Position numbers and translations under genes: made by a program. This document shows, piece by piece, positions 39,548-48,038 of a DNA stretch of 64,000 nt (position 1 is its first letter; every line of letters starts with the position of its first letter). The notes beneath the pieces were generated by a model that saw nothing but the letters and a program-made list of their open reading frames with translations, was not told where the DNA came from and ran no database searches. The stretch is from Candidatus Nitrotoga arctica (GTDB lineage Bacteria > Pseudomonadota > Gammaproteobacteria > Burkholderiales > Gallionellaceae): NCBI RefSeq assembly GCF_918378365.1, contig NZ_OU912926.1, forward strand, positions 496,001 to 560,000. The letters are read 5' to 3'.

Positions 39548-39868
39548 CCACGGAGATTTATGTCATTCTCCACAACAAATATATCAAGCACTTGATCTGT
39601 ATAGAGAAATGATCTAATCTTTCCTCAGAAGGTCATGAGTGTAAACAATCGATTTATTCCAAAACTAAATATCTCGCTACCCTAATCGAACAGGCCATCA
39701 GATAATTCGATTCGTCATTCTCACGCAGGTCAGGGTACAGATGTTCTATCAATCTATTTGATGGCCAGCTTTATCCGTACGGTACCGCACTGACCGAGTT
39801 TAGTATTCCGTGCATTATCCAATGCGGTGTTCCGGTCATAACGGTATTTATTTTTTCAGGAGATTATT
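39548..39868. other. Intergenic region before csbD-like gene
   Basis: About 320 bases with no open gene. The last 20 bases hold TTTCAGGAGATT, the ribosome site of the CsbD-like gene. No RNA gene seen. Confidence 0.35.
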
Positions 39869-40045
39869 ATGAACAAAGATCAAGTTAAAGGACGTATTGA
39901 AGAAGTCAAAGGAAAAGTCAAGGAAGTCGCCGGTAAAATCACTGATGACAAAAATCTGGAAGTAAAAGGAAATATTCAAAAGAACAGCGGTAAAGCCCAA
40001 GCTGGCTTTGGTGATCTTAAGAATGATCTTAAGAAAGGCAGTTGA
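39869..40045 (+). CDS. CsbD-family stress protein
   Basis: 58 aa: MNKDQVKGRIEEVKGKVKEV, then AGKITDDKNLEVKGNIQKNS and a Lys-rich tail. The repeated KG.(I/V)EE.KGK pattern is diagnostic of the CsbD family, small hydrophilic proteins induced by general stress. Function at molecular level unknown. Good AGGAG ribosome site. It is the last gene before the tRNA fragment. Confidence 0.88.
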   Translation: MNKDQVKGRIEEVKGKVKEVAGKITDDKNLEVKGNIQKNSGKAQAGFGDLKNDLKKGS

Positions 40046-40223
40046 AGCGAGTACAGCGCAGTTTCGCTAACAAGGTTTTCGACCGGATACACCGCAACAA
40101 TTAAGGGTACAAAGTCTTCTACAACTTTTCAGATCTCCGTTATTCTAACCGGGTTCAAAGGCTACTGAAAATTGTTATTTGTAGAATATAAGCTATGCAA
40201 GCATATGATTTTAAATGTTATTG

Positions 40224-40275
40224 CGCCGGCCTCATAATCCTTTGGTCCGGGGTTCAAGTCCCTGACGACCCACCA
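40224..40275 (+). tRNA. 3' fragment of a tRNA-Met (CAU), probable att remnant
   Basis: 52 bases with CTCATAA anticodon loop (CAT at 40233-40235), T-arm GGTTCAAGTCC, acceptor end and encoded CCA (40271-40275). The D-arm and 5' acceptor strand are absent: the sequence upstream of 40220 is unrelated A+T-rich DNA, and the acceptor needs a GGGTCGT partner that is not there. The anticodon stem has mismatches. This is a truncated, inactive copy, of the kind left by tRNA-targeting integrases. Confidence 0.65.
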
Positions 40276-40285
40276 ATATATCAAT

Positions 40286-40316
40286 AGGTTAGCGCATCAA
40301 TGGCTAACCTGTTTTT
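40286..40316 (+). terminator. Terminator behind the tRNA fragment
   Basis: AGGTTAGC (40286-40293) pairs with GCTAACCT (40303-40310), loop nine bases, followed by GTTTTTA. It would have terminated the tRNA transcript and supports the view that the 3' end of a real tRNA transcription unit is preserved here. Confidence 0.75.
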
Positions 40317-40449
40317 ATTTAGTAGCCGTATAGTAGGCTACTAAATGTCTGCGCGGAACCTGCTGAATCCATCAGGTAGCCAAAGACTAGCTCTTACATT
40401 AAGCTATCTGCATTGCTCATTTTCAATGCCGGTTTTTATACTCCAGAGC

Positions 40450-40494
40450 ATGAAAATCATGAAAATCATGAAAATCATGAAAATCATGAAAATT
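40450..40494 (+). repeat. 9-bp tandem repeat, five copies
   Basis: The unit ATGAAAATC is repeated exactly four times from 40450 with a fifth copy ending in T. It is a minisatellite-like repeat lying 119 bases before the proposed start of the next gene, in DNA with no other coding signal. Its copy number could vary by slippage. Confidence 0.9.
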
Positions 40495-40612
40495 GTGCCA
40501 AACTACGGTTGTTGTTTACCTACATCTTCATGTTGGCCTATCAATTATTTATACTTTTATTATGGAAACCAACTGCTTGCTGCGGCACAATATAATTAAA
40601 GATCGTATTGCA

Positions 40613-40984
40613 ATGAATCCTGCAAAGGTTGTGGATGCCGCAATCAAGTTGTGGGAGCAGATGGCTACCGAAATCATTTCGATCGTCGGTGAGAGTGGTT
40701 TTAATTCACTTTACTCCAGAAGTATATTCCTAACCCAATCAACATTTCCTTGGGTCGGGACCAGCTTAAAGTCACCACTGACGGATCAACGGTTCGCGAA
40801 ATTAAAAGTGAACTTTGAAGGACAAACCCCTGCGCACGCCAGTGAAGCAAATACCCTACTATTGATAACTTTCACTGACATCCTGGCCTCGTTAATTGGC
40901 GAGAAGTTAACCACCACTATCTTACGTTCGGCTTGGGGCAATGACGCTTCTGTTGGAACTAGCAAGGAGTTTAAAAATGAGTAA
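40613..40984 (+). CDS. Small protein encoded upstream of kaiC-like ATPase
   Basis: 123 aa from ATG 40613 (MNPAKVVDAAIKLWEQMATE). In-frame ATGs at 40562 and 40493 give longer versions whose extra residues look random. Mostly helical with LLLITFTDILASLIGEKLTT near the C-terminus, no membrane segment, no known motif. It overlaps the KaiC-like gene by eight bases, so translation is coupled. A role as partner or regulator of the ATPase is inferred from position only. Confidence 0.6.
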   Translation: MNPAKVVDAAIKLWEQMATEIISIVGESGFNSLYSRSIFLTQSTFPWVGTSLKSPLTDQRFAKLKVNFEGQTPAHASEANTLLLITFTDILASLIGEKLTTTILRSAWGNDASVGTSKEFKNE

Positions 40985-42434
40985 AAAGGTATGCATACGT
41001 CGACTGGCAACTGGCGTACCTGGTCTGGATAATTTGTTAGGCGGAGGGCTGCCGGAATTCTCGTTTAACCTGATTGCGGGCACTCCGGGAAGTGGAAAAA
41101 CAACGCTTGCTCACCAGATCATGTTCTCATTGGCAAAACCGGATAACCGCGCTCTGTACTTTACGGTACTCGGTGAACCCGCTCTGAAGATGCTTCGCTA
41201 TCAACAACAGTTTCCGTTTTTTGATATTAATCAAGTCAATAAATCGATCCGCTTCGTAAATCTGTCTGCAGACCTCCTGGAGGGAGATTTTGCCAGAGTG
41301 TTGTCACGTATCGCCGATGAAGTGAAAGACTATTCTCCCAGCCTTGTATTCGTTGATTCGTTTAGATCAGTTGTACAGTCTGTAAAGCAGGAGGAACAGG
41401 GGACGTCCGAGCTACAAGGGTTCGTACAGCAACTAGGCATGCAAATGACGAGCTGGCAGGCAACAACATTTTTAATCGGGGAATATTTGAAACCAGAGGC
41501 AGACTCAAGCCCTGTCTTTACAGTGGCGGACGGCATACTGTGGCTTTCGCAAAACTTGCACCGCAATTCAATGGTACGCAAGATACAAGTGGTCAAGATT
41601 CGTGGCCAAGCCCAGGCACCAGGTTTGCACACTTTCCGTATTAGTGATGAAGGCATTCAGGTTTTCCCGCGCGCCATTATCAAACACGGCACAGTGGCAG
41701 AGTCTATCAACGTGCCCACTAGAGAGGAACGTCTTCCGATGGGGATACCGGGCCTGGATGAAATGCTGGGCGGCGGCTTGCCAGTTGGATATTCGCTACT
41801 CCTCGTAGGGCCATCTGGATCCGGGAAAACCATATTAGCAACGGAATTTCTCGCTGAAGGAGTTCGCAGGGGCGAACCAGGTGTGATTGCGGCATTTGAG
41901 AAGAGCCCTAGCCAACTGTTGAACAATAAACTGAATTCACTGGTCAGAACTGGACAAGTTGGGGTGATCGATACGCGTTCCCTGGATTTATCGATTGATG
42001 AAACCTTGCATGATTTAATTGAAATGATTAATAGAATGGAGGCAAAGCGCGTTGTCATTGACTCCTTGTCTGGATTTGAGCTGGCACTGGCACCTCAGTT
42101 TAGCGAAGATTTTCGTGGGTCACTATACAGAATGATTGCTGAACTTACTGGCATGGGCGTGACTATATTAATGACCTCGGAACTGGAAGACCGCTACACC
42201 GATTTACGCTTTAGCCCATTCGGGAGTGCTTTTCTAGCTGACACAATTATTGTTCAGCGCTATATCGAAATCGCCGGCCAATTCAAACGCGTCATGTCAA
42301 TCGTTAAAGTCCGTGGCAGTCAGCACAGTAAGGATATTCGATTGTTTGATATTACACACGAAGGCATTGTTATTGGCGAAACCTTATCAGAGTACACCGG
42401 AATTATGTCGGGCCGGCCGATGCTCGGCCCGTAA
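40977..42434 (+). CDS. KaiC-like double RecA-domain ATPase
   Basis: 485 aa from ATG 40977, preceded by AAGGAG; the open frame reaches 40941. Two KaiC domains: the first with RLATGVPGLDNLLGGGLPEF and Walker A AGTPGSGKTTLAHQ near residue 35, the second with MGIPGLDEMLGGGLPVGYSL and Walker A VGPSGSGKTILATEF near residue 278. Both have Walker B-like stretches (LVFVDSF; VVIDSLSG). In cyanobacteria KaiC is the clock protein; bacterial homologues without kaiA/kaiB act in stress signalling. No kaiB is seen. The downstream GGDEF-EAL and histidine-kinase genes suggest a signalling group. Confidence 0.88.
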   Translation: MSKKVCIRRLATGVPGLDNLLGGGLPEFSFNLIAGTPGSGKTTLAHQIMFSLAKPDNRALYFTVLGEPALKMLRYQQQFPFFDINQVNKSIRFVNLSADLLEGDFARVLSRIADEVKDYSPSLVFVDSFRSVVQSVKQEEQGTSELQGFVQQLGMQMTSWQATTFLIGEYLKPEADSSPVFTVADGILWLSQNLHRNSMVRKIQVVKIRGQAQAPGLHTFRISDEGIQVFPRAIIKHGTVAESINVPTREERLPMGIPGLDEMLGGGLPVGYSLLLVGPSGSGKTILATEFLAEGVRRGEPGVIAAFEKSPSQLLNNKLNSLVRTGQVGVIDTRSLDLSIDETLHDLIEMINRMEAKRVVIDSLSGFELALAPQFSEDFRGSLYRMIAELTGMGVTILMTSELEDRYTDLRFSPFGSAFLADTIIVQRYIEIAGQFKRVMSIVKVRGSQHSKDIRLFDITHEGIVIGETLSEYTGIMSGRPMLGP

Positions 42435-42456
42435 CTTAAATGTTTAGGTGGGTGCA

Positions 42457-44118
42457 ATGGACAACGATAGTAATGATGTCGCATTTGATATTGACGATTT
42501 AAATCAAGTGGATCAATCAAACCAGTACAAAGATAAATTGCCAGCGGTCCACGACGATGAAAAATCTGTTTTAAGCCGCGAAAAGTTGGTTTCTGCACGA
42601 GAAGATACGGCTTATTTGCGTGAAGAAGCTGCCCATCTGCGCGAAGGGACAGCTACCTCACGTGAGAGAGAAATTCGTGCGGCAGAAGCAATTCAAGCAG
42701 CATCCGGCGACCATTTAATTAAGTTGCAGCAGGCGAACGCACACTTGGTCGTGGCTACAATTGAAGCACATAAACTGGCCGAACAAGTCGAAACGACTAA
42801 AGTTCAGCTAGATCATCTTGCCCATCACGATGTTCTTACCGGCTTACCTAATCGCATGTTGCTGCAAGACCGTCTTATCCAAGCGATTGAGTCGGCCTGC
42901 CGACAAGGTAGGCAACTTGCGGTTATGTTTATGGATCTGGATCAATTTAAACATATCAACGACTCGTTGGGGCATGCGATAGGCGACAAACTATTACAAT
43001 CAGTTGCTCAACGCTTGGTGGGATGTGTACGTCACTCGGATACCATCAGTCGCCAGGGTGGGGATGAATTCGTGGCGCTTCTTCCCAATATTGAACATTC
43101 AAAAGGCGCAGCGCTTTGTGCGCAAAAAATACTTGCGGCGCTCGCGCTACCTCATCTCATTGACCAACACGAACTCCATATTAGTATGAGTATTGGTATT
43201 AGCATCTATCCCGATGATGGTCAGGATGCAGAAACCCAGATCAAAAATGCGGACACTGCGATGTATTTTGCCAAGAACAACGGACGCAACAATTTTAAAT
43301 TTTTTAAGCAAGAAATGAATGATCGCGCCGTCCAGCGACAATCCATTGAGGCAAGTTTGCGTCGTGCACTGGAACGGCAGGAATTTGTGTTGCATTACCA
43401 ACCAAAAATAAATCTAAAAAGTGGTGCAATTGTCGGTGTTGAGGCACTCATTCGCTGGCAGCATCCGGAACAAGGGCTGCTATCACCAGCACAGTTCGTG
43501 TCCATTGCCGAAGATTGTGGCCTGATCCTGCCGATGGGCCGTTGGGTACTGCGCGAAGCCTGTCTGCAGGCCCGGTCGTGGCAGCAAGCTGGTTTACCGT
43601 CAATCATCGTTGCAGTCAACATCTCCGCGCTTGAGTTCCGCACCAAGGATTTTCTAGATAATATTCGCGAGGTGCTCAAAGAAACAGGCTTAGAGCCGCG
43701 TTATCTAGAACTGGAATTAACTGAAAGCGTCCTCATGCAGGATGTCGGGTCTACGGATTCCATGCTTCGTACGCTTGCAGATTTGGGTGTAAAGCTTGCC
43801 ATTGATGATTTCGGCACCGGCTATTCCAGCCTAAGTTATCTGAGACAGTTTCCGATCAATACACTGAAGATTGATCAGTCGTTCGTGAAACAGATGTGCA
43901 GCGATCCGGACGATGCTGCCATCGTCAGTGCCGTAATTAGTATGGGTAAAAACCTCAAGCTATGCATCATTGCAGAAGGCGTGGAATCACCAGAGCAGTA
44001 CAAACTTCTACTTGCCCGGCATTGCGACGAGGGCCAGGGCTACTATTTCGGACGTCCAATGGTGGCAGAGGCGCTGGCCACCTTACTAAAAACTGGCGTA
44101 ACACTCATTCCCAATTAA
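42457..44118 (+). CDS. Diguanylate cyclase/phosphodiesterase (GGDEF-EAL) with N-terminal coiled coil
   Basis: 553 aa from ATG 42457. Residues about 1-115 form a charged coiled-coil module (HDDEKSVLSREKLVSARED through KLQQANAHLVVATIEAHKLA) shared with the histidine kinase at 44396. The GGDEF domain has intact GGDEF at about 201-205 and an RxxD product-inhibition site just before it. The EAL domain has EAL (about 329-331), the ELTES, DDFGTGYSSLSYL and AEGVES motifs and a final GQGYYFGRPM, so phosphodiesterase residues are complete. It makes and/or breaks c-di-GMP. Probably cotranscribed with the KaiC-like gene 22 bases upstream. Confidence 0.9.
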   Translation: MDNDSNDVAFDIDDLNQVDQSNQYKDKLPAVHDDEKSVLSREKLVSAREDTAYLREEAAHLREGTATSREREIRAAEAIQAASGDHLIKLQQANAHLVVATIEAHKLAEQVETTKVQLDHLAHHDVLTGLPNRMLLQDRLIQAIESACRQGRQLAVMFMDLDQFKHINDSLGHAIGDKLLQSVAQRLVGCVRHSDTISRQGGDEFVALLPNIEHSKGAALCAQKILAALALPHLIDQHELHISMSIGISIYPDDGQDAETQIKNADTAMYFAKNNGRNNFKFFKQEMNDRAVQRQSIEASLRRALERQEFVLHYQPKINLKSGAIVGVEALIRWQHPEQGLLSPAQFVSIAEDCGLILPMGRWVLREACLQARSWQQAGLPSIIVAVNISALEFRTKDFLDNIREVLKETGLEPRYLELELTESVLMQDVGSTDSMLRTLADLGVKLAIDDFGTGYSSLSYLRQFPINTLKIDQSFVKQMCSDPDDAAIVSAVISMGKNLKLCIIAEGVESPEQYKLLLARHCDEGQGYYFGRPMVAEALATLLKTGVTLIPN

Positions 44119-44395
44119 GGGTTCGAACATAAGCGATGCACGTTTAAGTTACGTAAAGAACTCTCTACCATTTTCAATCCTGACGCGAAGGTGAGAGAAA
44201 AACAAATCTGAATTGTTGCTAACCATATAAGGGTGAGATTAGTCAATGAGGCATCTTATTCATTAATCAGAATAATTTAGGCATCGTTTCGCACTCTGAT
44301 GCGCCAGCGTTTACCTCACCTAAATATACTAAAGTGCCGAAATTTTAAAAATTTTTACAATGAGCCGTGCATTATATTAGAGGATGAAGGTAGTT

Positions 44396-45571
44396 ATGAA
44401 CATAAATGGCAATGATGGTACCCCTAAATTTAATGAACTAAATCAATCGAATGTATCAAGACACAATAAAGATGAGCTGGAACCTATCCTTGACGACGAA
44501 ACGGCTGTTCTAAGCCGCGAGAAATTAGTCGCCACACGCGAAGATGCTGCGGACTTACGAGAGGGCTCTATCATTTTACGCGAAGTGAAAGCCACCTCGC
44601 GCGAACGAGAAATTCGTGCTGGAGAAAAAGTACAGATAGCATTCGACGAGCACGTAATTAAGTTGCAGCAAGCGAACGCACACCTCGTCATTGCTACAAT
44701 GGAAGCACGCAAACTGGCCGAAGAAGTTGAAGCAACTAAAGTTCAGATGGAGATTGCCAAGTCTGTAGCGGAAAAAGCCAATCTCGCGAAATCAATTTTT
44801 CTTAACAACATGAGCCATGAACTGCGCACCCCGCTCAATGCGATTCTCGGTTTTTCCCAGTTGTTGGAGATAGGTCCACCGCCACCTACAGATATCCAAA
44901 CGGAAAGGTTACAACTTATTATTAAAGCAGGATGGTATCTGCTGGAACTGATTAATGGAATCCTTGATCATGCGGCGATCGAATCTGGCGAGCGGTCATT
45001 AATTCGAGAACCGGTATCACTGACAATAACCATACTCGAATGCCTTGCCATGATCGAATCGCAGGCAAAAAAACGCGACATACATATAAATTGTATTCCG
45101 TTCGACAAGACCTGGTTTGTTAATGCCGATCGAATCCGAGTTAAGCAGGTTCTGATTAATCTGCTTTCCAATGCAATCAAATACAACCGCGAACATGGAA
45201 CGGTCGAGGTGAAATGTACCTGCACTCAAGAACGCATACGCATCTACATTAAAGACAGCGGCATGGGATTGCCTCCAGAAAAACTGGTTCAGCTATTTCA
45301 GCCATTCAATCGCCTCGGGCAAGAATCCGGTGCCGAGGAAGGAACTGGCATTGGCCTGGTAGTAACTAAACAATTGATCGAACTGATGGGGGGTACGATT
45401 AACGTGGAGAGCACCGTCGGTGTGGGAAGCGAATTTTGGGTGGAATTGCCTCGGGCCGATGCTCCGCAACTTATCACTGAAAATACAATGCCTGCAGAAT
45501 TGGCGCTCCAAGCTCATGGAAACGCGATGCTACGCGCCCTGCTTTATAAGGAAGATAATCTGGACAACTAA
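44396..45571 (+). CDS. Histidine kinase with the same N-terminal coiled coil
   Basis: 391 aa from ATG 44396 (MNINGNDGTPKFNELNQS), five bases after AAGG; ATG 44384 is an alternative. Residues about 25-115 (LDDETAVLSREKLVATREDA through KLQQANAHLVIATMEARKLA) align without gaps to the GGDEF-EAL protein. The HisKA phosphoacceptor is FLNNMSHELRTPLNAILGFS (His about 141). HATPase boxes: QVLINLLSNAIKYN, KDSGMGLPPEK, LFQPFNRL and GTGIGLVVTKQL. No membrane segment or receiver domain. It is a cytosolic kinase with no adjacent response regulator, 277 bases after the GGDEF-EAL gene. Confidence 0.9.
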   Translation: MNINGNDGTPKFNELNQSNVSRHNKDELEPILDDETAVLSREKLVATREDAADLREGSIILREVKATSREREIRAGEKVQIAFDEHVIKLQQANAHLVIATMEARKLAEEVEATKVQMEIAKSVAEKANLAKSIFLNNMSHELRTPLNAILGFSQLLEIGPPPPTDIQTERLQLIIKAGWYLLELINGILDHAAIESGERSLIREPVSLTITILECLAMIESQAKKRDIHINCIPFDKTWFVNADRIRVKQVLINLLSNAIKYNREHGTVEVKCTCTQERIRIYIKDSGMGLPPEKLVQLFQPFNRLGQESGAEEGTGIGLVVTKQLIELMGGTINVESTVGVGSEFWVELPRADAPQLITENTMPAELALQAHGNAMLRALLYKEDNLDN

Positions 45572-45861
45572 TACTGGTTTAAACAACCGGAGCGATCATT
45601 ATAGCTGACGTAAGACTATGAACCGCTCAGAGCGTGTATTACCTCAAGCGAGCGGAGATGGCTGGATTAGTTCTTTACAATTGCCCGTCATTTACATACG
45701 CAAATGTAGAAAGTTACAGCACCGATATCAAATACTCGCGACTCTGTTGTTACCAACATTTTAGTTTATCGGCGTGGGAGGTTTCGACATCCTCAAATCT
45801 CTGGGACGGACTAAAACAATTTCTTTAGAATTAGATGCGATATTAATGATGTTAAAGCCCG

Positions 45862-45972
45862 CTGCTCAAGGCTGAATCTGGTATTGCCTTCACGTTGCAC
45901 GACCTGAGGCGCACTTTCATCATTATCCCAAGCATGATCATCATGCTTTTGGTTGACATGTTCAGCACTTAA
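45862..45972 (+). pseudogene. Tyrosine recombinase (integrase) C-terminal fragment
   Basis: Translating from 45865 gives LKAESGIAFTLHDLRRTFII followed by a short tail ending at TAA 45970-45972. The block FTLHDLRRTF is the box II His-x-x-Arg region of phage/island tyrosine recombinases. No upstream integrase domain and no downstream catalytic Tyr remain. It points to a former island integrase in this 40-46 kb segment. Confidence 0.6.
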
Positions 45973-46373
45973 ATTCCTGTTCCTTCATCATGAGAGCAAC
46001 TTCCACTTTGAAACGGGTGTCGAAGAGCTAGTAGTCGATTACGTCAGAGATGCTTTATTTAATCTCACATCAATTTGGCATGTAAACCTACATTAACGTC
46101 AGTTTTGCCGAAGTTCTCATTCAAATTTTCTAGCAAACTACATTCACTCCTACCTCTCAAGAATAGATGAAGGGATGGGCCTGTTACATATTGTTTGTAA
46201 TTATCTTTCTTATTGGGTTGGCGGCAGTCTGCCTGCCCACAAGAAGGATGCGACAAAAATTGCTGGATAAGTTAAGGGTTTTCTCTATTTATTTTTTAAG
46301 TTTGTTAGGCCGTCAAGAGAGAATTCTCTTAATACATACATTCTGGCAAAGCTCGAACTAGCAGGAGTAAGAA
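45973..46373. other. Spacer with a doubtful small membrane frame
   Basis: With the part before the integrase fragment (45572-45861) this is an 800-base stretch lacking complete genes. A 64-codon frame at 46167-46361 starts with a hydrophobic helix (ACYILFVIIFLIGLAAVCLP) and a basic tail. It has no strong ribosome site and I do not call it as a gene. Nothing else is seen. Confidence 0.3.
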
Positions 46374-46775
46374 ATGGAAATCAAAAAAATTGTAACAGTG
46401 CTAAATGATTTAATTGAAATTTCACGCAACGATGCTGAGGATTTTAAGACCTGCGCAGAGACTATTGAGAGTGCGGAGCTAAAGTTTTTTTTTCAGACAC
46501 GTATACACGACTGTGAAGAAACCATTCGGGAACTGGAAGCCGCTATGAGTCGGTATGGTGACTATCCAGATACCAATAGTAGCGCCTACACCTTAAAAGC
46601 TTATGACAAAGCACTCAAGGAAGATATACCAAGTGATCTCCGGCCTCTCATTAATCGAGGTATCCGTAGAATTTTAGTAGGAGAAATGAACATGTGTATT
46701 TTTGATCTAGAGGACTCTCCTCAGAAATCATTCTCTCTCACTACATCATCTTTGAACTCATACGCAAACGAATGA
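46374..46775 (+). CDS. DUF2383-type four-helix-bundle protein
   Basis: 133 aa with AGGAG seven bases before ATG. It starts MEIKKIVTVLNDLIEISRND and contains CAETIESAELKFFFQTRIHD, matching the ferritin-like DUF2383/PA2169 family of small helical proteins. Family members are about 150 aa with a last helix of EYQ/KD type. Here the last 30 residues (DLEDSPQKSFSLTTSSLNSY) are Ser-rich and unlike the family, so the C-terminus may have been replaced after a frameshift near 46695. Function unknown, often found with stress genes. Confidence 0.7.
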   Translation: MEIKKIVTVLNDLIEISRNDAEDFKTCAETIESAELKFFFQTRIHDCEETIRELEAAMSRYGDYPDTNSSAYTLKAYDKALKEDIPSDLRPLINRGIRRILVGEMNMCIFDLEDSPQKSFSLTTSSLNSYANE

Positions 46776-46929
46776 ATATTCATAGAGAAATTAAAATTCG
46801 AACATTTATCTGTGCATTGTATTAGTTATGGAATATCAGAACACTTCATTTAACTCTAAATAAAATTGCTAATTAGAAATATGAAGTTCTGTGATTGTGC
46901 AACTACTGTTATCTTCTTGGGGAAACAAC

Positions 46930-47700
46930 ATGGCCACACCGAATAATATCCAGTCAGTACGTATGCGCAATAATTTTCTGCTTTCAATGTTGTCTGATGA
47001 CGACTACCAAAGTTTATTGCCGCGTCTGGAGCTTGTACATCTGTCTTTGAGGGATGTACTGGCCCAGAAAAATACACGGATTGGATATATTTTCTTTCCA
47101 TGCACCGCAGTACTTTCGATTCTTTCCTACATGGCAGATGGTTCTGCAATTGAAATAAGCGCTGTGGGCAATGAAGGTTTTACAGGGATGGAGATTCTCA
47201 TAAATAGTACGCATTCAGTTGAAACCATAATTTGCCAGGTTGAAGGGAGTAGTTTGCGCATGCGAGTGAGCGATTTTAAAGCGGCGATTACAGGTAATAC
47301 GTCGTTGAGGCTTATTACTGAACGCTATGCACATGCCTACATGAATCAGATGGCACAGTCCATTGTTTGCAACCGTCTACATACACTCGAGCAGAGATTT
47401 GCCCGTAGATTACTGGTTACTCATGATCGAGTGGACGGAAATGAGTTTTATCTAACGCAAGAATTTCTTGCCGGTATGCTGGGTGTATGCAGACCAAGCG
47501 TGAGTGTTGTAGCAAATGAATTTCAAGAGCGTGGATTGATTCAATATAGTCGTGGCCATCTAAGAATCCTGGATCGAGTGAGGCTCGAACAGACAGCTTG
47601 CGAATGCAGTAATCGCATCATTCATTCGCGATATGAATCGGCCCATTATCCCAAGCAGTTGGATCGCGCACAAAATAAAAATGTGGATCTGGTAAGTTAA
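46930..47700 (+). CDS. Crp/Fnr-family transcription regulator
   Basis: 256 aa from ATG 46930 (MATPNNIQSVRMRNNFLLSM). The cyclic-nucleotide-binding-like jelly roll starts LVHLSLRDVLAQKNTRIGYI. The C-terminal winged helix contains LTQEFLAGMLGVCRPSVSVV, whose recognition helix ends ANEFQERGLIQYSRG. Residues for cAMP binding (RGE) are not evident and there is no Fnr Cys cluster. This subgroup is frequent in beta-proteobacteria under redox or stress control. Its target may be the SulP gene downstream (inference). Confidence 0.85.
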   Translation: MATPNNIQSVRMRNNFLLSMLSDDDYQSLLPRLELVHLSLRDVLAQKNTRIGYIFFPCTAVLSILSYMADGSAIEISAVGNEGFTGMEILINSTHSVETIICQVEGSSLRMRVSDFKAAITGNTSLRLITERYAHAYMNQMAQSIVCNRLHTLEQRFARRLLVTHDRVDGNEFYLTQEFLAGMLGVCRPSVSVVANEFQERGLIQYSRGHLRILDRVRLEQTACECSNRIIHSRYESAHYPKQLDRAQNKNVDLVS

Positions 47701-48038
47701 ACTAAAAATAGCTTTCGGACGTCGCTACTCGCACAGAACGGATAAAAGAAACATACTCGATCGCTTTAGATGTTGTCCTTAATAGAATCCAGGATAGCAT
47801 TTTATGCATTATTGGTTTAGTGGTACTCCATGCATTCGCAGCAAGGAAGAATGCTCTGTAAATGATAACCTCAGCCTCTATAAGCAAAGAGGCAGCCCCC
47901 CATGCTAGACGATAAGCCGCCGGATAGATTGTGTATATCGACAATCTGTCAGTACGGTTAAAAGCGCCGTAAAAAAAGACCCTAACCCTACGACTGTCAA
48001 GCCGGAAGTTTTTGCCCAACAATTAGGAGCAACATATC
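47701..48038. other. Intergenic region before SulP gene
   Basis: About 340 bases containing the promoter of the SulP gene and its TTAGGAG ribosome site at 48023-48029. A reverse open frame covering most of it (47702-48022) lacks a ribosome site and family features. No RNA gene seen. Confidence 0.35.

Noticed and set aside
40200..40275. A complete tRNA-Met gene
   Set aside because: No D-arm or 5' acceptor strand matching GGGTCGT lies upstream, and the anticodon stem does not pair well. Only a 3' fragment is supported.
40450..40494. CRISPR array
   Set aside because: The 9-bp unit has no spacers and is far too short; it is a simple tandem repeat. No CRISPR array or cas gene was seen anywhere in the window.
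40977..42434. A circadian clock system
   Set aside because: No kaiA or kaiB is present. KaiC-like proteins are widespread in bacteria outside clocks, so only a signalling role is proposed.
47702..48022. Reverse 106-codon frame upstream of the SulP gene
   Set aside because: No ribosome site, no family features, and it covers the region where the SulP promoter must lie.
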